From the NCBI GenBank assembly GCA_013180625.2, contig SNVD02010473.1:1488001-1552000 (forward strand): 64,000 nt of DNA, written 5' to 3'. Of this stretch, positions 12,837 to 27,126 are shown piece by piece. The translations under genes and the position numbers were made by a program. The stretch is from Boswellia sacra. Taxonomy: Eukaryota; Streptophyta; Magnoliopsida; Sapindales; Burseraceae. Each line of letters begins with the position of its first letter. Within the stretch, counting starts at the first letter, position 1. The notes beneath the pieces were generated by a model that did not search any database, had not been told where the DNA came from, and saw only the letters and a list, made by a program, of their open reading frames with translations.

Positions 12837-14063
12837 TGAACTTGGTGTGAATGAATGGATATATTTTCCACTACTTCAATTGGCTAGATTCAGTCCTAGC
12901 ATTAAATGAAATGAAGAGAACCCAAGTCTAGAAATGAAACAACAATGGGGTCATGCAAGCACATGTTTTGTTTAAATAAACAATAGAGAGAATAGAGAGA
13001 TGCTGTATGCAGATGAAATCGAGTAATGAAGGATCCACCAATGAGGTGAAAAAGGCTGTTAGTCAGGGCGAAATCAACGGAGTTGTCAAGAGAGGTAAGA
13101 GAGATTTAAGAGGTTATTTTAATGTAAAGACCTCTGTAGACACCTCAACCGACAAAAAATTGATTGCTGGTTTGTTATGGTACCACCAAACTGAAAGAGA
13201 GAACAAGCGAACAAAGCTTGGTTTCTTAAATGCACATTGAAGCGCGGCAGCTGCAGCAAGCAAGCATCCACATACAATGAATTAATTCCCACCAGTGGGA
13301 GAGGAAAGACAGCCCAGTGGGGGACAGCTGGCAGCCAAAGATTGAAAGATTTTAAGAGGGAAAGGAGGGGAAGAATAAAATCTAAGCCAACAAAGCCCGT
13401 TAGATTTAGCTTTGCTGCGAATCTATCAAGTGCCCACGTGTCGAAAATCTATGAAGTTGGAGTAAGCAACCCAAATTCATCTCTATGAATCACCCAAGAC
13501 ACAGCAAAAGAAAATGTGCTGCAGCAGCAGGACTATGAGGATTGATGAGGATGAGGTTGAAGTGGGTCCAATTATGAAATTGAACTCATCTAAAATGAAA
13601 ATGGTAATCCAAAGTGAGGATAATATCATGTGATTGATGGCATTTTAGGGGACTCAGAGTCAGACCATTAAAGCAGAACTTTTTGGTGGGTTTGCCAATA
13701 ATGTGACTCGTCATAACTCATAAAAGCCATAAAAGCTCACCAATCCTTTGCCTAACTTCTACCAAACTTAACACCCACAACCCACGTAGAGTACCATTCA
13801 CAACCATACAGATTGGAAAACAAATCACACCACAACAAGAGATTTAATGAGAATGCAACTGTTTATAAAGCTATGTTGAGGTCAATAACCTAAACATCGT
13901 TGGTCGTTAAAAAAGAGAATTTGGTGAGGGCCGGGGCCGGACGTGGGCGGGGTCTCCATCTTAATTTGCCTTGTTACATACACAAACATGATGATGCTCC
14001 CAATGCCCTCCTCTAGGATTGTTTTCCCCTGTATTATTCTTTGTTTATAATATGTTTTTCGAC

Positions 14064-14704
14064 TAATTAATATTGTCACCTCCAACGTTTGGACGAAGTA
14101 ACACTCTTACTCTAACATTCGATAAAGTAACATACATACCCCTAATTTCTAAATACCTTTAAGCCATCTATTAAACATATTACGGAAAGACAATTTTGTT
14201 CTTATTTATATTAAAAGATTTTTTATTTATTTCTCTTTACAAATGAGATAAATTTTAAAAACACCAACAGGAATCGAAAAATTCATATTTTTTTAAAGTT
14301 TAATAGAAAATAGTTTGTAAAAATGATTTTTTAAAAATAAAAATAAAAAAGAAAATAATTTGTAGATAAATGAAAATTGTAGTCTAACTGGTTTTCTTTT
14401 TAATTTTTATTTTTCAAAAAATTTATATTTTTTAAAATAAAATTAAAAAATGGTTTGTAAATAAATAATTTAAAAAATAGTTTGTAAATAAAAATTAATG
14501 ATTTAAAATTTTTCTCCATTATAAAGAGAAATAAATAAATAAATAAATCTTAAAATATAAATAAAGATAAAATTGTCTTTCTATAATATGTTTAGTGGAT
14601 TGACTAATGGTATTTGAAAATTATGGATCTTTATATCACTTTGTCCAAAGTTGGGGGAGAGTGTTACTTTACCCAAACGTATATTAGGGATAACAAGTTA
14701 ATTA
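14064..14704. mobile_element. Foldback (long-inverted-repeat) element
   Basis: The arms, about 175 bp each, are near-mirror images. The left arm from 14064 contains CGTTTGGACGAAGTAACACT, CATATTACGGAAAGACAATT and a run of ATTTATTTCTC. The reverse complement of the right arm contains the same blocks in order (CGTTTGGGTAAAGTAACACT, then CATATTATAGAAAGACAATT). The outermost bases pair as TAATTAA/TTAATTA. A roughly 290-bp very AT-rich loop without coding capacity separates the arms. This fits a non-autonomous foldback or MULE-type MITE. Target duplications are unclear, so the ends may be off by a few bases. Confidence 0.75.
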
Positions 14705-16491
14705 CTCCATTTTTTTAATTGTGAGTATCTAATCCCTTCTTTATGATTTGTAAGAATATGCTATATCCCATGCTTCTGATCCCATTCATCCAAATGCATT
14801 TGCATTTGGGTGCATGAATTGGGTGGTTATATATAATTACCATGAATTCGTCAAACTTCGGCAACAATCAATGACTAAACTTTTTTTTTTAATAGAACAA
14901 ATCAAAGATCATGTTTACAACTTCTCAATATTTACTCAAATTTGGATGCACAACTTCCAGGGCAGAGTTGGTAAAATACCCACATGGAATAATTACATTA
15001 TAATACTGTATATATACTTAATTTAATCTAATTACATCAGAAAATCATTGTTGAATTGAACCAATAACATTGATGTCACCTAAATTGTATTATTAATGGG
15101 GGTGATGTAGTTATCAAAGTATTGTGGGTTACCTCCTTGTTAGGTTGTGCTTAAAGCCTTAGAGGATAAGAGGTTCCTCCATAGAATTCAACTACGTACA
15201 TCATTCCTTAAGGCGCAAATTATATGGAGTCTAATCGACATCGTGCTTTCTGAACAGTTGTAAAAGAAGAAAAAGCAAGCCTTATGCACGCACCATCCTC
15301 AAAGGAATATGTTCATTATTCATGACAAGAAGTGGTCAAATTATTAGTACCACAATTCATCCCATGTTCATGAGATGATGCCTATTGCTTGGTGGCCTTG
15401 GTTTCTTCTTAATAATTTGTTTCAAAAGTGGATCAGTTTGGTGAACTTAACATCAAAAAAAGGGGACCAGATTGTGCTTGAAAAGAGACAACTCTCGATT
15501 TGAGGTTGTATTGAACTTGAGCTTCATATGGGACTCATGACATGGACCAAGGCTACCAAGCTCTTCAATTAAGTTGCGTATATATATATATCAAATTTGA
15601 AAGCTTTAAGCTTAGTTCAAATCACCTTTAGCCACAAAGAAGGGTGAGGGTACTATTTGGATTCATATTATTCTCCTATCTTTTTTAGGTCTTCCATACC
15701 GCAAGTAAGCACCTTTAAATAAGTAATTTTCAATTTTGATTGAGATAGAAAACAAACAAAGATGGAAAAGAAAAAAAAATTAAATAAAAATGATCATAAA
15801 GTTTGCATTAAGAAACAGATGGGAATTTGTTGACTTGATTAAGCTGCCTGCTTGATGTTCCAACTTTTGAATGAGAACTCCGTACAATTGCTAATGTACA
15901 TCTATATATGTATTCATTACATATCATGAATTGGAGTTTATGTGGGCTGCCTACCTTTGAACTAACTCATGTAATTGGTAAACACACGCTAGCTTAATAA
16001 TAATCCAAGTACTTTTTATCATAACAAGTTGATTATTCTATACGTACGTATAATTAATAAGTTAATTTACAATTGTCATTTGGTTATCCGTTAGATTTGG
16101 ATTTTCTCTCTTCCACTAAGACAATTTCTTGACCAATTAATAATATATGGTTTCTGAAAATGAAAGTGAAGCAAGCCTAATATCACACATGCCTTAGATA
16201 ACTTTTTGAAATATCAACTATAACCTGCTGTTAGTCAATTCCGTTTAAAATGCTGTTGGACATAAATATTCTTTTTGTCTTTCGGTCAGGTAATTACTTT
16301 GTATAAGTATTGACTAGTGGATAAATTTCAAACATAACCATGAAAATACTCCAAAATTTACTAATTCTAATTTAAGATTTTGTTTATGTTATAATTAATG
16401 AGTAAAAATTAGTTAAATTGATATTAAGAGAAAATAAAAAAAATACTTAAATAAGCAATGCGCTAACTTTTATTCGCCTTTTTTACCGACA

Positions 16492-16497
<6 letters not shown>

Positions 16498-16530
<33 letters not shown>
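16498..16530. repeat. (TA)n microsatellite
   Basis: An uninterrupted TA dinucleotide run of about 32 bp in intergenic DNA. Confidence 0.9.
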
Positions 16531-16532
<2 letters not shown>

Positions 16533-17369
16533 ACATTAATTATATATTTGGTTTCTAAGATATTATCATACATTATTAATTAAATAAAATTAAACAATTT
16601 ATTTATTTATGTTACCAAAAACATATTACTAAATAGTAAAATAAAGAAAATAACATAACTTTACCATCCAACAAAATTCAAATGCAACAACACTTTAATT
16701 TATGTTACTAAAGAAATAGATAAGTACCATATGTAATAGATAGTCCACATTCATAATAATGCTAATTAGAACAAACCAAAAAAAGCTTGGACACTAGAAG
16801 TTGTCATTGTTAGAAAATAGAATAGTGTAAAATTGTAGAATATATATCACATGACTTGTGGGGGTGGTGGGGGACCCTCTAAGGGAATCATGGTCAAAGA
16901 AAATTTTGATTTTGATTTGTGATATATGCACCAAATCTTTGATTCACTATATATTGTGGTCATCAAAGGAATAAGAACCCAATTAGATTTAGATCACCAC
17001 AATCTCATATATATGAAAAGAGAGCCTCCATTGCCAATTACCAACCATATATTATAAGGTTTAAGATTGGTATGATGTCAACGTTACTAGATAGAATCCA
17101 TCAAAGAAAAGAAAACTCAACATGAAAACAATTAAGTGGAGATTTAGAATCAAAATTGATGTGGTTTTAAAAAACCATTTGGTGATCGATCATCATATAC
17201 TAATACTAAGATAAGATTATTGACAAAGCAAGCAATCTAGTTTAGATTTTAGGATGATGTGGGTCACGTATATATACACTCGTATTGTAATTGGATTCCA
17301 TTTGTATGTACATGTGGGGAACAATATCCATTCTTTTTATGCCAAAAATATTTTTAATTTGTTCATTTT

Positions 17370-17371
<2 letters not shown>

Positions 17372-17414
<43 letters not shown>
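17372..17414. repeat. (AT)n microsatellite
   Basis: An uninterrupted AT run of about 42 bp. It creates a spurious Tyr-Ile repeat open frame at 17254-17484. Confidence 0.9.
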
Positions 17415-17417
<3 letters not shown>

Positions 17418-18560
17418 CTTAGCCCCTCAAAATTTTTGTCAAATTAATAAACAAAAAAGAAGGGAGAAAAACCAAAGAATCTAAACTTTATGTTTCCCAC
17501 TACAATGATACCATACATAGCTGTGTACTTCAGTTGACTAGGTCGAGTTTGCTTTTAAAGATAACTCCAAATTATCATTATTTTTCATTCAAAACCCATG
17601 CTAAAAGGTTTCTCAAATGTTCTACTTCCACTAATTGTCACATGTTTAAAGTTGTTCAAATTAGGCTGGCCAAAGTTGAAGCCAAAGTTGAGAATGGCAA
17701 TCATTATGAAAACATCATTTGCATATTTCTTCTATAGAAGAACTAAATTATGATTATTTTTACTCTTACAACCTTCTTCATCATATTTATCACAATCATG
17801 CATGAAAAACAGAGTTTATGTGAGAACTAATAGGATGATGACTATTGCTGATCATAAATAATAAGATATTATACTAATTGAGATGGAAAAAAAATGAAAT
17901 TAATTGATAATTTATATGGGAAATACTAATTCCAAATTATGGCAGGAAAAGACTTACCATTATGGCTTATCGATTAATAATTTAATTAAATGCTCATATA
18001 TCAATATTTGCTATTCCATGTATGCGTCAAAAAGTAGAATGAATTCACTTTTGGGGTGTAGACCATATCTCACCTAGCTATATGAAAAAGCCAAAGTAGC
18101 TTTATGCTAAAAATTGGAATTAAACAATAAATTAAGGAAATCGCTAGCTACCTTTCTTGTTCATTTATGCAACTCTCATTGTAAGATGACAAATATGTGT
18201 GTTCTCTAATTCTTTGTAGCTTCCTCATTTTTTTTTCTATTAAAAAACACAATAATATAATGTCACAATAACCCATAATCTCCATTCACATTAGAAAACT
18301 CATATTATCAAATGATTGGGGAGATAAATTGGCCCAAAATCACTAACCTTAATATCATTATCTCTTTACAACAATAATGTTGCTAATGAAGGGAATTATG
18401 GTATAGTTAAAAAGTTGTGATGATATTATGCTCCAAATCTTTGGTGGGCTTGGAATTATGCTTCAAAAACCAACCTAAATTCCCATAATATAATTGATTC
18501 TCAAAGCAATTGAAGTGGCACTTTGAGAAGGAACCCACCTCACAATTATTGCAAGACAAG

Positions 18561-18593
18561 AGAGGGAGGGGGAGGGGGAGGGGGAGGGGGAGA
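18561..18593 (+). repeat. (GGGGGA)n purine tract
   Basis: Tandem GGGGGA hexamers (AGGGGGAGGGGGAGGGGG) make four G-runs within about 30 bp. In principle this is enough for a G-quadruplex or triplex-forming purine mirror tract. It stands out in strongly AT-rich surroundings. Confidence 0.8.
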
Positions 18594-21206
18594 GGATATA
18601 GAGCTAGCTAGGTATGTGATGTAAAGATGTGTCAACATATTTATAAGTGGCCCACTTGTTGAGCAAATGAGTGGGGCTTCTTTATTTTGTGCTAGTTTGA
18701 TAGGAGACTAGAAATTAACAATGAGAGGGCTAATAGGTATCAAGTGGGGTCTTGGAATTTTATAAACAAAGTTGCCAATAAGTGTGGGGACTAGCTTGTG
18801 TTGTCGTACAAGCCATCAAACATTTATTTATATATGGGAGGATTGTTATAAGAGGTAGAAGATTATGAATATGAATATTTTATAGTGTAATGTTACATAT
18901 GCCTAGATTGTGGCATATATAATTTTTAATTGTGGTTTATGTGGGATAATGAGGGGGTTTAGGGAAGAGTTTTTAATTTGCCACTATCAAATTAGTGCAG
19001 TTTCTTAATAGATAGAAGTGGTGAATTTTATAGTATTTGATTGAATAACAGTCATGTTTAGGAGAATTAAGGGTTAAAAATTGCATTAAATTTTTTTTTA
19101 TTATGTGTCTCAACCCTCGAACTTACCTTAAAATAAGATGGGAAAAATAATTCTAATCTTGTGAGGTTTATCTCAACTAATTTATAAAATTTCCATCATG
19201 AAGGGTTTATAATTTTCTTTTTTTAGTCTCAAAGCTTAAACATAATATCATAAACTTAATTAGATCGGATACATATTTGTTTATATATAAAAGTTATTTT
19301 ATTTTATTTTTAGAGATTGAAAAATTTTGCAAGATTGAATGAGTTGTGCTAAATTATGCTCATAATGCGAATCAAATCTTTAATTACATAGAAAGATTAT
19401 ATTAAAGTTGAAGCAATACATCTCGTTATGATTTAAAATGATTAGACATGGAAAAGGCCAAAAGTTTAGTGGTAATCTACCTATTATTTAATTATTCTCG
19501 TACAATCAAGATGACATAACAGCAATTTACTTCTAACCGGGCATAATCATAATGCAATTAAAATAATTATAAAGATAACAAATTGGTAAAGCAGCCTTTT
19601 GTACCAAGACCGGTTCAAGGAGCTTCTGTGATTATTACCTGGTTTAGTGGACTTAATTCTTGTGTTTGTATTAAAAAAAGAAATTGGAATTGAATTTCTC
19701 TCACAGAAGGGCTGGAAGGGGCTTGATTTAAATGTATAAATTTGAAATATATATGTATATACATATAAGGAGCTTGCTCTAATCAGTCATAGTCCTAAAA
19801 CGATCCTTTATTTGGTCCATCAAACTTAACCCACCATGCAAATTGATATCATCATCAGTTGCCATCATATCTGCATCAAATATTGATTTCTACAAAGTGG
19901 GTAGCATTCAATCTTGTCGCTACCCATGTCACTATTGTATTTACTTTAGCCTTCTTAATGTTGTAACCGTTAATGTCGGTTTCAGTCCATTACTTCTTCA
20001 TCTGGCTTGATTCTTAAGTTGTGAGTGATAAGAGATTGATGTTGACTCATATTTATATAAAGCATGAAAGAAGGCCTTTCGCTTCTGTAGAATAATTTTA
20101 TATTTCATTCACAGGATTCCTTTTTCTCAATCATGCTCAAACACAACACATCCATCGCTAAAACGCCATAATACAAGGCTTTTATAACTTTTATTATAGA
20201 AATAGTGCCACTAGATGGCCAATTGTTTTCCTTTTGTCAGCACTTAGTAAAGAAAAGAAAGCACAACTTAAATGTTGTACGAAATCTGAAACTATTGAAT
20301 AGTCTTGGTAAGCATCCACAGTTGAGCAACTGTAGAGTGGAGAGAATTTAGCAGCGCATCCCAATTAACTAGACATTACCTCGAAACCTCCGCAGTTCAG
20401 AGGCTTGTATTGTAAATGGAGCAAAATTTTTGAGAGTCAAAATATATCTACTTGGGAAGCCAACCGATAGCGTTGCAAGCTTGCCTTCACTACCAATATC
20501 AATCTGGGATCAGATTGACATAGAAAATACCTTTTCGAAGCAAATGAGATTTAACGATTGAACTTTTCAAACAAATATTCCAGGAACCTATGGGTCTGCC
20601 TTCCTCTGGGATGGGGAGGTGATGAAATAGAAGTACATGCATTTTCCAGTATGAAATAGTCTGTTAGAAGTGCAAGGTGCTTTTTCCAGCTAAAAAGAAG
20701 ACTGAGTTTGTTTAGAGAAAAAATGTAATAAACCAAAGCAAAATCAATCGAAACAGGCCACCATATGTTTTAACATTCTGCTCTCCCAACTTCGCCATGG
20801 CTTAAAATAAGATGTTAGAAAAAGATGTTTGTTGGATGTTGGGTTTGAGCGAGGGTGGGTTGCCATGTTGCATATTGTGGAACCAAGGCATACTCTAAAA
20901 GAGACAGCCCCGCATCTTCAGCTTTACCAAGTACAAATACCATCATGACTGTATTTTCTGTGAAATAGAGAGAGAGCAAGAGATCATACTTTAACATCCC
21001 AAGACATAACAAAAACTCATTTAAAATTGGAAGCCATCCATGTCAAAGTGACATTTTTCTATTCCCAAGATCTGAAATGCCCAACAGAAAGTAAGTTCGC
21101 TAACAAGCTGTCGGTATAAAAACACGAGTTGAGATTCTTGAACATGAGTACAACAAAATGTCACAAAGCGTTGTGCGGAGAGTCAACAAAGATTCCCATT
21201 TGATGA

Positions 21207-24200
21207 TTAAAGACCTAACCCAACCGTGCGGCCGTCTCTCCGTCGTAGTCCAGCCGTGTACTGCTTTTCCAAATCCAGCTGGAGTTCCCTCTGCTTCTCG
21301 GCTTGGAGGAGACCACTGCCCTCTTGATTGTCGGATTTGTGTTCTACATTCACTTCGCCCTTCACACCCTACAATTGGCCATATGTACCAAGGCAAACTC
21401 AGACTCTAAAACTGTGTTAGTACTCAGTAGGCGAATAAACTTTTAACTGAGAACTAGTCATGTAGGAACATATAATAATAGGTTGTCTTCCCGTTACCAT
21501 TGCAAACTACTATACCGAAAACACCCTAACAAAACACAGAATCATTGAAACAGATTCACACAAGAAAGGATGGGAAATGAGATTTACCATGAGTTTGTTG
21601 AACTTCTCTTGTCTATCACGATCACCAAACAATGCAGTTTCCCAGCGATGACCAGACTGCGAAAATTGTCCATGGAGATTTGACCAAATAGTTGGATAAA
21701 AAAGATAGGGAAAAAATCAGAAACCGATGATAACTAACACAAAGGAACCCACAAGCCATATATAATTAGGAAAATCATCAGAAATACCTCATCTGCAGTC
21801 GTGCTCTTTTTGCTGCCCCATAGTAATTTCTTCTTTTGTTCAGTCGACATGTAACCACCTCCGACAAGGTTCTTATTAACTGCATTCAGGGAAAAAACTT
21901 CCAAGTGAGAACAATGTCAACAGGATACAGGCACGGATCTCTTATTTAAAGGGAGCTGGCTCTAAGGTGTGCTTGGGTATCAATTTAAGACAACCTTCTC
22001 TTCTTCCCAAAGCTTTTGGAGAACTAAAAAATTTAAACCATAAACAGCCTTGTCTGACAGGTCAAATACTAATAAATTTTATCCTTAATAAATAACCGTT
22101 CCTCAACAGACATACACAGAAGATTTTTGTTCGACATAATGAACGTTACAAAGAGAATTTATGCACCGTCTCTTCTGTCAGGCATCCATGGTGCCCACTC
22201 TATAATGTTCTATTAACCTCACCAAAGAAGATGAACTTAGTAGCTAAATCCATTAATATAAAACAAAGCAATATAACAGAATGAAAATATTTTTAAGCCA
22301 CCAAAGTGTTCTATCCTAAACTTTTCTGTTAACACAGTATATCCAAAATCTTAGAAGTCTTTATTTATAAACATGATAGGTGATAAATCAAATGCAACTG
22401 CAGATGAATTTATGTTTGAATCTATCTCAAAACCTTTGTTAAGAATTCACTGAGTTTTAACTTGGAACTACATCAAGACCTTCAACCTTGATAGTTAGGA
22501 AATTTGTAGAATATAACACTTCAAATACATGAACCTTGATATCAGAAGATCCCAACTAGTATATCCATGAGGGCTATGACAGCAAATGTCTATCGACTAT
22601 CAATCTCTCCAAGTAATAAATAAGTTATAGCGTCAAAAAGTAAGCAAGAAAATCAGCAAGGAAGTCCACAAGCATGCAAGCATATTCTTCACAAGTTTTC
22701 AATTAAGACTAATTTTCAGTTGAGGATTCATTTGGTCATGCAAGCACTAAATGGAGGAGAGGAGAATCAAAACATTTTGATCAAATAAACTGTCTGGAAG
22801 TAAAAGATAACTTTCTGCCAGTCTCATTGCAACAAAAGCAAGGCAGCACTATCAATATTGATGGTATGCTATTAGGAAAATTGTTGATCAGCATTTGAAT
22901 GGGACAATAGAAAGAAAGAAGTCAAGACCTCATAATGGAATATCTAAAATCAAGTAATTTACACATGAAAAAAGATTATAGGAAAATAGAACTGAAGAAA
23001 ACTAATTTCCCTTCAATTCCCAAATTGATGAAATAAAGAACCCCAAACCAAATAATCTCCGGGCAAATAAGGAATGCCCAACCTAGCTTGCACTAATTTA
23101 AGACAGAAGGTTCCAATTCGAAACCTAATGAAATTATAAGATCTCAATGTAGAATATGACTTTTCCAAATAGTTGTGAGCATCACATCACAATTTCATAT
23201 GGTGATGGTTCTTATATACAAGCATTCCTTACCTAATTCAGCTGCTCTCATTGCAGCAAATTTTGCAGCATCAAGATCACTATTAACAGAATCACTGACA
23301 TGGGCCTGCACAAGAGCCACACTACCACCACTTTCCTGAGCTTGCTTTGCGCTTGAAGACGTCTTTTCAGCAGCTACCGTTGTAGACGACATTAAAATTA
23401 ATCATACAGCAACAAGATAATGATCAAATGCATATCAAACAGGTAGAGATAATAAGCAAGGTAAAAACATAAGAACATAAAGAAAATGATTACCATCTTT
23501 CATGTCATCGGCGCCTTTGTCCCAGTTAGAAAACTTTTGTTTCTTGGTTAGAACTTCTTGATTGTCACTTGCAAAATCAACTTTCTCTGTTCTATGGGAT
23601 CGGTCCTTGTCCCTGTTGATTCCCCTATCATCATATTTCTTCTTTTCCTCTCTGGACAGTTTTTGACCATCCAGTTCCCTTGAGTCATTCTTAGAAGCTT
23701 CTTTTAAGTGGTGCCCACCATAGTCCCTTCCAGAAGATGAGTCATTCCGATGTCTCCTGGATTCTTCATACATGGCTGTGCGATCATTTCTATAGTCTCC
23801 TGAACCCCTATGATAATCCCTTTTTTCATCTCGACCATCTCTGTCCCGCTTATGCCAATCTCTATCCATCTCTTCTGAATTTGCGCTTGTGTGTCTCCTA
23901 CTAGATCCAGTCCTGTCAGATGATGGATCCTTATCCTTATATTTCTGACGCTCCAGATATGATGATTCTTTCTCCTTATCCTTGCTTCTATGGTCAGAAA
24001 TGTCATATTTATCACGGATAGATTTGTCCATACTGCTCAAACGGTCTTTAGACCTACTATAATCACTCTCTTGTCTTGTATAATTAGAATGAGTACTAGT
24101 CCTTGAGTCTCGACCAGAACGAGAAGATAATCTATGATAATTTCTGTCTTCATCATTTGCATGCTTGTCATGTCTACTATTGTCATCTTGCCTAGAATAA

Positions 24201-25327
24201 CCATGGGAACTCCTAAGCGAATGTCTATCAGAATGTCTATATGAATCACCACCTCTACCATACAGACCTCGATCAGAATCCCTGTCTAATTCCCTCTCAT
24301 CATCCTTCTTTCTTTGACGATGTTCAGAGGCTTTTGAAGGATCTTCCCTTGAAATGATCGGACTTGAGCTAACATCACGCTTAGGACTCCCTACATATAA
24401 ACAAACATCATCATTAAACACAAAACAACTGATGCAGAAAAAAGCATCAAACTGCTTTGAGATCTTCCAAAAATTTTAGAATATCACTTCAGAAACCGTT
24501 TTCATTCACATTTGACCAAGCAAACAAAAAGACAGATTTATTTCTCCATCACTCAGCTCCCTAGCCCAGTAGCGTTACCAGCAAGGACCAACCCCAACTA
24601 CACCATTATATCATCAATGACAAAATTCCAGGATAACCATAATTCAGAACATATTTCAAATCTAAAGCTACTTTGTTGCATGGTTCAGAATGACTTTTGA
24701 AATCCAAACTATCCAAGTGTCAAGCTTTTATCTTTACCTTTATCCCATTAAAGTGTTGAAAAATAAATCACACGCAAGTTCACTCCATAAAATCCATCTC
24801 CATCGCAAAAACCATTAAACATGGAAGATCCTAGAAGTTGGTTATCCCCACACAGAGGAACCCATGGAAGCCAAATTTCTATCTGATGGTTTCATTTTTT
24901 CTATCCCAACTCCCACTAATAGTAACCTCATGTCATCTTCTCTGATAGCTATCCACGCAATTCTAGTTAAAAGCCCAAACTTAATGAAGCATCAAAGTTA
25001 TCAACATAATTCACTAACACCCTAAAAAGCGAAGCAAACAAGCATATATGGATTAATCAGGAATAAAAGTATTCTATACTATTATAATTACTTGGTAACA
25101 TTTACTTCTGCAACGACACATAAAATCAGTATCTTCCTAAGCTCCAGAGTTAATCATAAAACTCGAATTGCATTGGATGAAAGACATGACATAACAAACT
25201 AACCATCAGACGAAGAAGACCCATTAACCGGCGAACGGCGACGATACTTCCTGTTACCAGCATCATTTGAAGGCTTACGAAATGCTGCTTTTGTGTCCGC
25301 AGCATCTGAGGGTGATGAGCTCTGCAT
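21207..25327 (-). CDS. Arg/Ser/Asp-rich protein with C-terminal SMAP domain (RSRC2-like)
   Basis: Six coding exons: 25204-25327, 23494-24390, 23233-23373, 21788-21879, 21588-21656, 21207-21368. They join in frame to 494 residues. A probable 5' UTR intron precedes the ATG (acceptor TTCTCAG right before GG-ATG; donor CAG|GTTCTTCC near 25646). The 897-bp exon 2 encodes a low-complexity R/D/S/H/K tract of about 300 residues (many RDxD, SRxD and DKDR steps). The C-terminus (about residues 385-450) has GGGYMSTEQKKKLLWG, HRWETALFGDRDRQEKFNKL and MGVK, the SMAP domain (small acidic protein-like) of arginine/serine-rich coiled-coil protein 2. It ends with a Q/E/L-rich helix and RRRDGRTVGLGL. RSRC2 relatives are nuclear and associated with pre-mRNA splicing, so a nuclear RNA-processing role is likely by homology. 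The start is the first ATG after the 5' UTR acceptor. Confidence 0.88.
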
Positions 25328-25723
25328 CCCTGAGAAAAACCCAGAAAGATATATCAAGAAGCCATTATGCTTCATTTGACACAACCAAAACGCATACAGA
25401 AACCCCAAAAAGACAAAACCTAACCAAATCATAACAAGATTATAAATTAAAAAATTAAAAAAAAATTAAACCATTTTTTTCTAGAGATTACTTGCTTATT
25501 CGAATTCGCAACAAAAAGCATCACCTAAATGAAAAAACATGGGGATTCTAAGCTTAAATGAATTAAAGAATAACAGCAATTAATATGTTTGTTTTGATAA
25601 AAAAAGAATGATAAAAGGAGTTATGAGAGAGTGAACAGGAAGAACCTGAAGGATTGTGGGGGTCAATTGAAGAGAAATTAGTTCATTTAAGTGGAATTGG
25701 GTTGTTGAATTGATTTTTAGGTT

Positions 25724-25731
25724 TAGGGTTT
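25724..25731 (-). promoter_or_regulatory. Telo-box in the SMAP-gene 5' region
   Basis: TAGGGTTT on the + strand (AAACCCTA on the gene strand) lies about 400 bp upstream of the start codon, just upstream of the probable 5' UTR exon. Telo-boxes are common near transcription starts of plant translation and RNA-processing genes. Confidence 0.5.
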
Positions 25732-27126
25732 GTTTGTTTGTTTATGTTGGGAAATTTGGGCTTTATATTTAAGCTACAGAAAGAATGAGAGGAGATTGCA
25801 ATCGGAGGAGCTCAAGCACACCGTGGGGTGGAGTCTCCTCTCTCTACGTGTGTCGAGTGGATACACTTCTAAAAATTAAAACAAAATATAATAGCCTAAA
25901 AGTTTATTCTCTTTGTCTCGAAATATCCTGATGTTAAAATTATTTATAATTTTTATATGAAAATTTTATTTTGTACAAATAATATATAAATTTGGTATAA
26001 AATTCTTTACACAATATCATTTAACCTGTAAAAGTTATAGAGGTGTGGTTAAATCAACTCACAAAAAAAAAATCACTAATCATATCACATATATTATTCC
26101 ATTTAATACAATCTATATCTATAAATAAATGATATTATAATTGCTCATCCGATAATCTCTTGTAAATTCAGGTTAGTTATAATTTTAATTATAAATAAAT
26201 TGTAGGTCTAACATTATTAATAAATAAGATAAGTATACAAATTTTTTTTTAAATCCATAAATTTTGTTACCACAAGACATAATGAGTTGGTAAACTTTTT
26301 TGGTTTTTAAGTAGGAATAATCTTACTAATACAAATTTTTTTTTTAATATAAACTTTTGCATACAAATTACATAAGGTGATTTGAAATAAAAATACACAA
26401 AATCTACTTATTTAATGAAGATGATAATGTATGAATAAATGAGTAAGTTCATATCAGTTATTATACATAGTTTGTAAAAGTAGCACTACTTTTTTAATAT
26501 TTATCAAAAATTAAGAAACATGATTATAATATAAATCTTAATCATAATCAATCTTTATGCTAAAATTCAAGATGCGAATTTAGTATTTAGATATATGTAT
26601 ATCAACAATGTGGTTAATAATGAATGAAAGATTATGAGAATGTATAAATTGAAAATTCTTCCTAAATGTCATTATCAAGCAAATCAAAATACTTTGCTTT
26701 CTAATAAAATCTCTTTGAAGATTTTCCTTGTTTAAAACTCATAACTCAAACCATATCAAGAAGATCAGAAAAGTTTTTATAAGTGAGTATTTTTTAGTGT
26801 ATTTATTTGACTATCCAGAAAAAAAAAAACAAAAAAAAAACATAAAACATATATAATCATATATAAGTGTATTTGAAATATTGATTCAGAGACGATTTCT
26901 TATGACATCTTTAGTAGTTTTAGCTTCCAAGTTGAGTGAAAATTAGTAGCATTTTTTATTTGATTGACAATAGATATTGTTAGTTAGTTGTGGGACTATT
27001 ATTAAATACGGATTTTTGTTTTATTATATTAATTTATTTTTTTGAAAAATATATAATTTTGTCTAGCTAATGATTTTCACTAAAAGAAAAAAAAAGGAAA
27101 ACAAAGTTGTTTGTAATGCCTACTAA

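Larger units (their letters stand above)
12837..21206. other. 8.4-kb gene-poor AT-rich intergenic region
   Basis: No exon with recognisable protein features was found on either strand. The left end must contain the F-box promoter and 5' UTR; a G-box/ABRE-like CCACGTGTC lies at about 13434-13442. A large foldback element spans 14064-14704, and microsatellites occur at about 16498, 17372 and 18561. The right end (about 20800-21206) would be the 3' UTR of the SMAP-domain gene. The small open frames, for example at 13007-13488, have no protein-like composition. Confidence 0.5.

Noticed and set aside
12511..12909. A 132-codon + strand frame.
   Set aside because: It is antisense to exon 1 of the F-box gene, whose protein is clearly recognisable on the other strand.
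13007..13488. Two adjacent open frames upstream of the F-box gene.
   Set aside because: They are Lys/Ser/Thr-rich from purine-rich DNA, with no recognisable motif, in the likely promoter region of the F-box gene.
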